This document shows positions 59,701-64,000 of a stretch of DNA of 64,000 nucleotides, one piece after another. Position numbers and translations under genes: made by a program. Source of the DNA: Megaustenia siamemsis (lineage: Eukaryota > Mollusca > Gastropoda > Stylommatophora > Ariophantidae); NCBI GenBank assembly GCA_032433765.1, contig JAVIAB010000156.1, forward strand, positions 84,675,015 through 84,739,014, given 5' to 3'. Below the pieces are notes generated by a model. It did not search any database and was not told the DNA's origin. It saw only the letters and a program-made list of their open reading frames with translations. The first letter of the stretch is position 1. Every line of letters begins with the position of its first letter.

Positions 59701-60829
59701 ACTCCTGCTATCTATTACTGTCAGCTCATGTCCCTTCACTAACCACACTCCTGATATCTATTACTGTCAGCTCATGTCCCATCACTAACCACACTCCTGA
59801 TATCTATTACTGTCAGCTCATGTCCCTTCACTAACCACACTCCTGATATCTATTACTGTCAGCTCATGTCCCATCACTAACTCTAACTCCTGCTATCTAT
59901 TACTGTCAGCTCCTTTCTTTCACTAACCACACTCCTGCTATCTATTACTGTCAGCTCATGTCCCATCACTAACCACACTCCTGCTATCTATTACTGTCAG
60001 CTCATGTCCCATCACTAACCACACTCCTGCTATCTATTACTGTCAGCTCATGTCCCATCACTAACCACACTCCTGCTATCTATTACTGTCAGCTCATGTC
60101 CCTTCACTAACCACACTCCTGATATCTATTACTGTCAGCTCATGTCCCATCACTAACTCTAACTCCTGCTATCTATTACTGTCAGCTCATGTCCCTTTAC
60201 TAACTCTAACTCCTGCTATCTATTACTGTCAGCTCATGTCCCATCACTAACCACACTCCTGCTATCTATTACTGTCAGCTCATGTCCCTTCACTAACCAC
60301 ACTCCTGCTATCTATTACTGTCAGCTCATGTCCCTTCACTAACCACACTCCTGCTATCTATTACTGTCAGCTCATGTCCCATCACTAACCACACTCCTGC
60401 TATCTATTACTGTCAGCTCATGTCCCTTCACTAACCACACTCCTACTATCTATTACTGTCAGCTCATGTCCCATCACTAACCACACTCCTGCTATCTATT
60501 ACTGTCAGCTCATGTCCCTTCACTAACCACACTCCTACTATCTATTACTGTCAGCTCATGTCCCTTCACTAACCACACTCCTACTATCTATTACTGTCAG
60601 CTCATGTCCCCATCACTAACTCTAACTCCTGCTATCTATTACTGTCAGCTCATGTCCCTTTACTAACTCTAACTCCTGCTATCTATTACTGTCAGCTCAT
60701 GTCCCATCACTAACCACACTCCTGCTATCTATTACTGTCAGCTCATGTCCCTTCACTAACCACACTCCTGCTATCTATTACTGTCAGCTCATGTCCCATC
60801 ACTAACCACACTCCTGCTATCTATTATTG
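56756..60829. repeat. 46/47-bp minisatellite, about 87 copies
   Basis: Each unit contains TATCTATTACTGTCAGCTCA then TGTCCC(A/T)TCACTAAC. Two linkers alternate: CTCTAACTCCTG or CTCTAACACCTA (47 bp) and CACACTCCTG (46 bp). The CTCTAAC linker dominates to about 58500 and the CACACTCC linker after about 59300. A rarer CTCCTTTCTTTTC variant occurs at 58560-58860 and 59900. Confidence 0.98.
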
Positions 60830-61591
60830 CTTACAATTAAAAGTGAATTGACTTTCGCAACAAACACCACAAATCAACATCACAGACAACTTACCTGTCA
60901 CAGTTGCCAGGTAATGTAATGAGAATATGTGTGTGCTGTTACACCACCTTGTCTAGATTACATTTTCGCTTCTTGTGTCGACGATATTACTTATTCTTTG
61001 TAGACTTCCTGATTTATCAAACAAGTGACTTCGTATATGAAGCAAGCAATGGTATCACGTATCACACAACCTGTCGTGCTGCCCGACAACTGCCCAGGCT
61101 CTGCCTTTCCTCCTAGCTTTATGATGCCAGCCTCTTGTGCCCAGGGATCGATAGTCCCTAACCGACGCCAACTTCGTTCACGATTCCACAGCGGTCTGGT
61201 CAAGGCGCTCCCATTCAACTTGTCTGAACCCCATTCTGCAGACTGGAATCTATTAAGCATCATTTAACTTGTTTTATTACCACATTTTGTGACGGTACAC
61301 TCCCGGTCGACCATTCGATGTTATTAATCCACTTAACGTATTTCTATTTAATCCTATGTATTTCCTTCCAAAGTTATCATGTCGGTTTGATGTTATTTCT
61401 TTATGTCAATGGAATAATGTCCATAGTCAGCATACGAGAAATAACCAACATAAGCATATGGATGAGAAAGTCGTGATTTGATTGTTTGCAAGTTTATCTG
61501 CGTTTATATCTCTGGTCTCTCACAAACACACAGCTGCCGCTCGCTAGCTCACCATAACCGTAGTATGTTTAGTCCGTATGTGCAGCATGCC
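60830..61591. other. Unassigned unique interval
   Basis: The longest array-free stretch of the right part of the window. Overlapping open frames on both strands at 60991-61267 (plus VVLPDNCPGSAFPPSFMMPA; minus GTIDPWAQEAGIIKLGGKAE) have ordinary composition, but I recognise neither. It could be a decayed gene or element. Confidence 0.35.
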
Positions 61592-61718
61592 AGTTAGTTT
61601 AGTTTAGTTCAGTTTAGTTTAGTTTAGTTTAGTTTAGTTTAGTTTAGTTTAGTTTAGTTTAGTTTAGTTTAGTTTAGTTTAGTTTAGTTTAGTTTAGTTT
61701 AGTTTAGTTTAGTTTAGT
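61592..61718. repeat. (TTTAG)n pentanucleotide repeat
   Basis: About 25 copies of TTTAG, nearly perfect. Flanked by similar sequences (AGTCCGTATGTGCAGCATGC at 61571-61590 and AGTCGGTATGTACAGCATAC at 61716-61735), as if it expanded within a small duplication. Confidence 0.97.
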
Positions 61719-61735
61719 CGGTATGTACAGCATAC

Positions 61736-61910
61736 AAGTAATACATCTTCATCCCAACGTTGTGCTACCAATGCCAGTCCTGGACCCTTGATGCAAGAAC
61801 AATTAAAAAAAAATAATATTTACTGAGATGAAATGTGTTAGACGAATGACAGGAAACAGTCTGAGAGAAGAGAGCAGATATGAGAATCGATAAAAAAAAG
61901 CTAGGAATAA
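61736..61910. other. Short unassigned spacer
   Basis: Unique AT-rich sequence with an A-run near 61805. Nothing recognised. Confidence 0.4.
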
Positions 61911-64000
61911 ACCACCGTGTTATCCAACTTACCCACCATGTTCTCCAACTTACCCACCATGTTCTCCAACTTACCCACCGTGTTCTCCAACTTACCCACC
62001 ATGTTCTCCAACTTAACCACCATGTTCTCCAACTTACCCACCATGGTCTCCAACTTACCCACCATGGTCTCCAACTTACCCACCATGTTCTCCAACTTAC
62101 CCACCGTGTTCTCCAACTTACCCACCATGTTATCCAACTTACCCACCATGTTCTCCAACTTACCCACCATGTTCTCCAACTTACCCACCATGTTCTCCAA
62201 CTTACCCACCATGTTCTCCAACTTACCCACCATGTTATCCAACTTACCCACCGTGTTCTCCAACTTACCCACCATGTTCTCCAACTTACCCACCATGTTA
62301 TCCAACTTACCCACCATGTTCTCCAACTTACCCACCATGTTCTCCAACTTACCCACCATGTTATCCAACTTACCCACCATGTTCTCCAACTTACCCACCA
62401 TGTTATCCAACTTACCCACTATGTTCTCCAACTTACCCACCATGTTCTCCAACTTACCACAATGTTCTCCAACTTACCCACCATGTTCTCCAACTTACCC
62501 ACCATGTTCTCCAACTTACCCACCATGTTCTCCAACTTACCCACCATGTTCTCCAACTTACCCACCATGTTCTCCAACTTACCCACCATGTTCTCCAACT
62601 TACCCACCATGTTATCCAACTTACCCACCGTGTTCTCCAACTTACCCACCATGTCCTCCAACTTACCCACCATGTTCTCCAACTTACCCACCATGTTCTC
62701 CAACTTACCCACCATGTTCTCCAACTTACCCACCATGTTCTCCAAATTACCGACCCTGTTCTCCAACTTACCCACCATGTTCTCCAACTTACCCACCATG
62801 TTCTCCAACTTACCAACCATGTTCTCCAAATTACCGACCCTGTTCTCCAACATACCCACCATGTTCTCCAACTTACCCACACTGTTCTCCAACTTACCCA
62901 CCATGTTCTCCAAATTACCCACCATGTTCTCCAACTTACCCACCCTGTTCTCCAACTTACCCACCATGTTCTCCAACTTACCCACCATGTTCTCCAACTT
63001 ACCCACCCTGTTCTCCAACTTACCCACCATGTTCTCCAACTTACCCACCATGTTCTCCAACTTACCCACCATGTTCTCCAACTTACCCACCATGTTCTCC
63101 AACTTACCCACCATGTTCTCCAACTTACCGACCCTGTTCTCCAACTTACCCACCGTGTTCTCCAACTTATCCACCATGTTCTCCAACTTACCCACCATGT
63201 TCTCCAACTTACCCACCGTGTTCTCCAACTTACCGACCCTGTTCTCCAACTTACCCACCCTGTTCTCCAACTTACCCACCATGTTTTCCAACTTACCCAC
63301 CATGTTCTCCAACTTACCCACCATGTTCTCCAACTTACCCACCATGTTCTCCAACTTACCCACAATGTTCTCCAACTTACCGACCCTGTTTTCCAACTTA
63401 CCCACCATGTTCTATAACTTACCGACCCTGTTCTCCAACTTACCCACTATGTTCTCCAACTTACCCACTATGTTCTCCAACTTACCCACCATGTTCTCCA
63501 ACTTAACCACTATGTTCTCCAATTTACCCACCATGTTCTCCAACTTACCCACTATGTTCTCCAACTTACCAACTATGTTCTCCAACTCACCCACTATGTT
63601 CTCCTAACTTACCCACCATGTTCTCCAACTTACCCACTATGTTCTCCAACTTACCCACCATGTTTTATCCAACTTACCCACTATGTTCTCCAATTTACCC
63701 ACCATGTTCTCCAACTTACCCACTATGTTCTCCAACTTACCCACCCTGTTCTCCACATACCCACTATGTTCTCCTCACTTACCCACCATGCTCTCCAACC
63801 TACCCACCATGTTATTCAACTTACCCACTATGCTCTCCAACCTACCCACAATGTTCTTCAAATTACCCACCATGTTCTCCAACTTACCCACCATGTTCTC
63901 CAATTTACCCACTATGTTCTCCAACTTACCCACCATGTTATCCAACTTACCCACTATGTTCTCCAATTTACCCACCATGTTCTCCAACTTACCCACTATG
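61911..64000. repeat. 21-bp minisatellite, about 100 copies, runs off the window
   Basis: Unit CCACCATGTTCTCCAACTTA plus C. Variants include TTATCC, CCGTGTT, CGACCCTG and, near the right end, CCACTATG. As the unit is seven codons, frames of 180-575 codons are open in several registers on both strands (plus NLPTMFS, minus GKLENMV). I treat these as repeat translations, not genes. Confidence 0.98.

Noticed and set aside
61592..61718. Telomere-like repeat (TTTAG)n
   Set aside because: The animal telomere repeat is TTAGGG. This is an internal pentanucleotide microsatellite.
61880..63607. Open frames of 575 and 529 codons (plus) and 183-329 codons (minus)
   Set aside because: A 21-bp unit keeps several frames open on both strands at once. 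The protein sequence is pure seven-residue repeat.

Overview
This is a repeat-dominated stretch of an animal nuclear genome. It holds metazoan-type non-LTR retrotransposon fragments, tRNA-derived SINEs, hAT elements and an LTR element, and shows no operons, bacterial-style gene density or intact cellular genes. The organism is most likely an invertebrate, and a mollusc is a reasonable guess from the RTE/craniofacial-type non-LTR fragments and SINE style. Nothing here fixes the taxon. By my count about two thirds of the window (roughly 44 of 64 kb) is tandem repeat. I recognise no complete host protein-coding gene, and the long open frames are by-products of repeats.

Layout. 1-12909 is one 49-bp satellite of about 265 copies with higher-order structure. 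13451-20780 is a chain of unrelated minisatellites (15, 19-21, 56, 29 bp, a CT-rich tract and a T-rich ~11-bp array). 20995-26270 is one 24-bp minisatellite split by an LTR retrotransposon derivative (22954-25186) with a polypurine tract, one full and one truncated LTR and a 4-bp target duplication. 26290-29455 holds reverse-transcriptase (RT) debris: a minus-strand RT piece, then a plus-strand RT fragment that carries a SINE and a 19-copy, 67-bp array made from its own coding sequence. 29880-37174 is further minisatellites (22, 55, 37, 20, 68 bp), a small hAT MITE and a SINE. 37372-38124 is an insertion with 12-bp target duplications, internal inverted repeats and tRNA-like promoters. 39190-40749 is a 58-bp array. 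40875-44585 is a broken minus-strand non-LTR element whose RT and endonuclease parts are separated by a 30-bp array. 44640-45640 is a plus-strand element C-terminus whose last codons have become a 21-copy, 38-bp array. 45790-49921 is GATA, 42-bp and two 30-bp arrays with two SINE-like insertions. 50068-52192 is a hAT element split by a frameshifted RT element. 52478-53410 is a hAT MITE filled by a 31-bp array derived from itself. 53441-64000 is four large arrays (17, 47, 5 and 21 bp) with one more RT fragment.

The main observation is recurrent. In at least three independent places a short segment inside a recognisable transposon has been amplified into a minisatellite, with recognisable element sequence on both sides: 28031-29307 in an RT ORF, 44847-45640 at the end of another RT ORF, and 52596-53383 in a hAT MITE that has a non-amplified relative at 30634-30886. 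Transposon-internal birth of minisatellites may explain how this locus became so repeat-rich.
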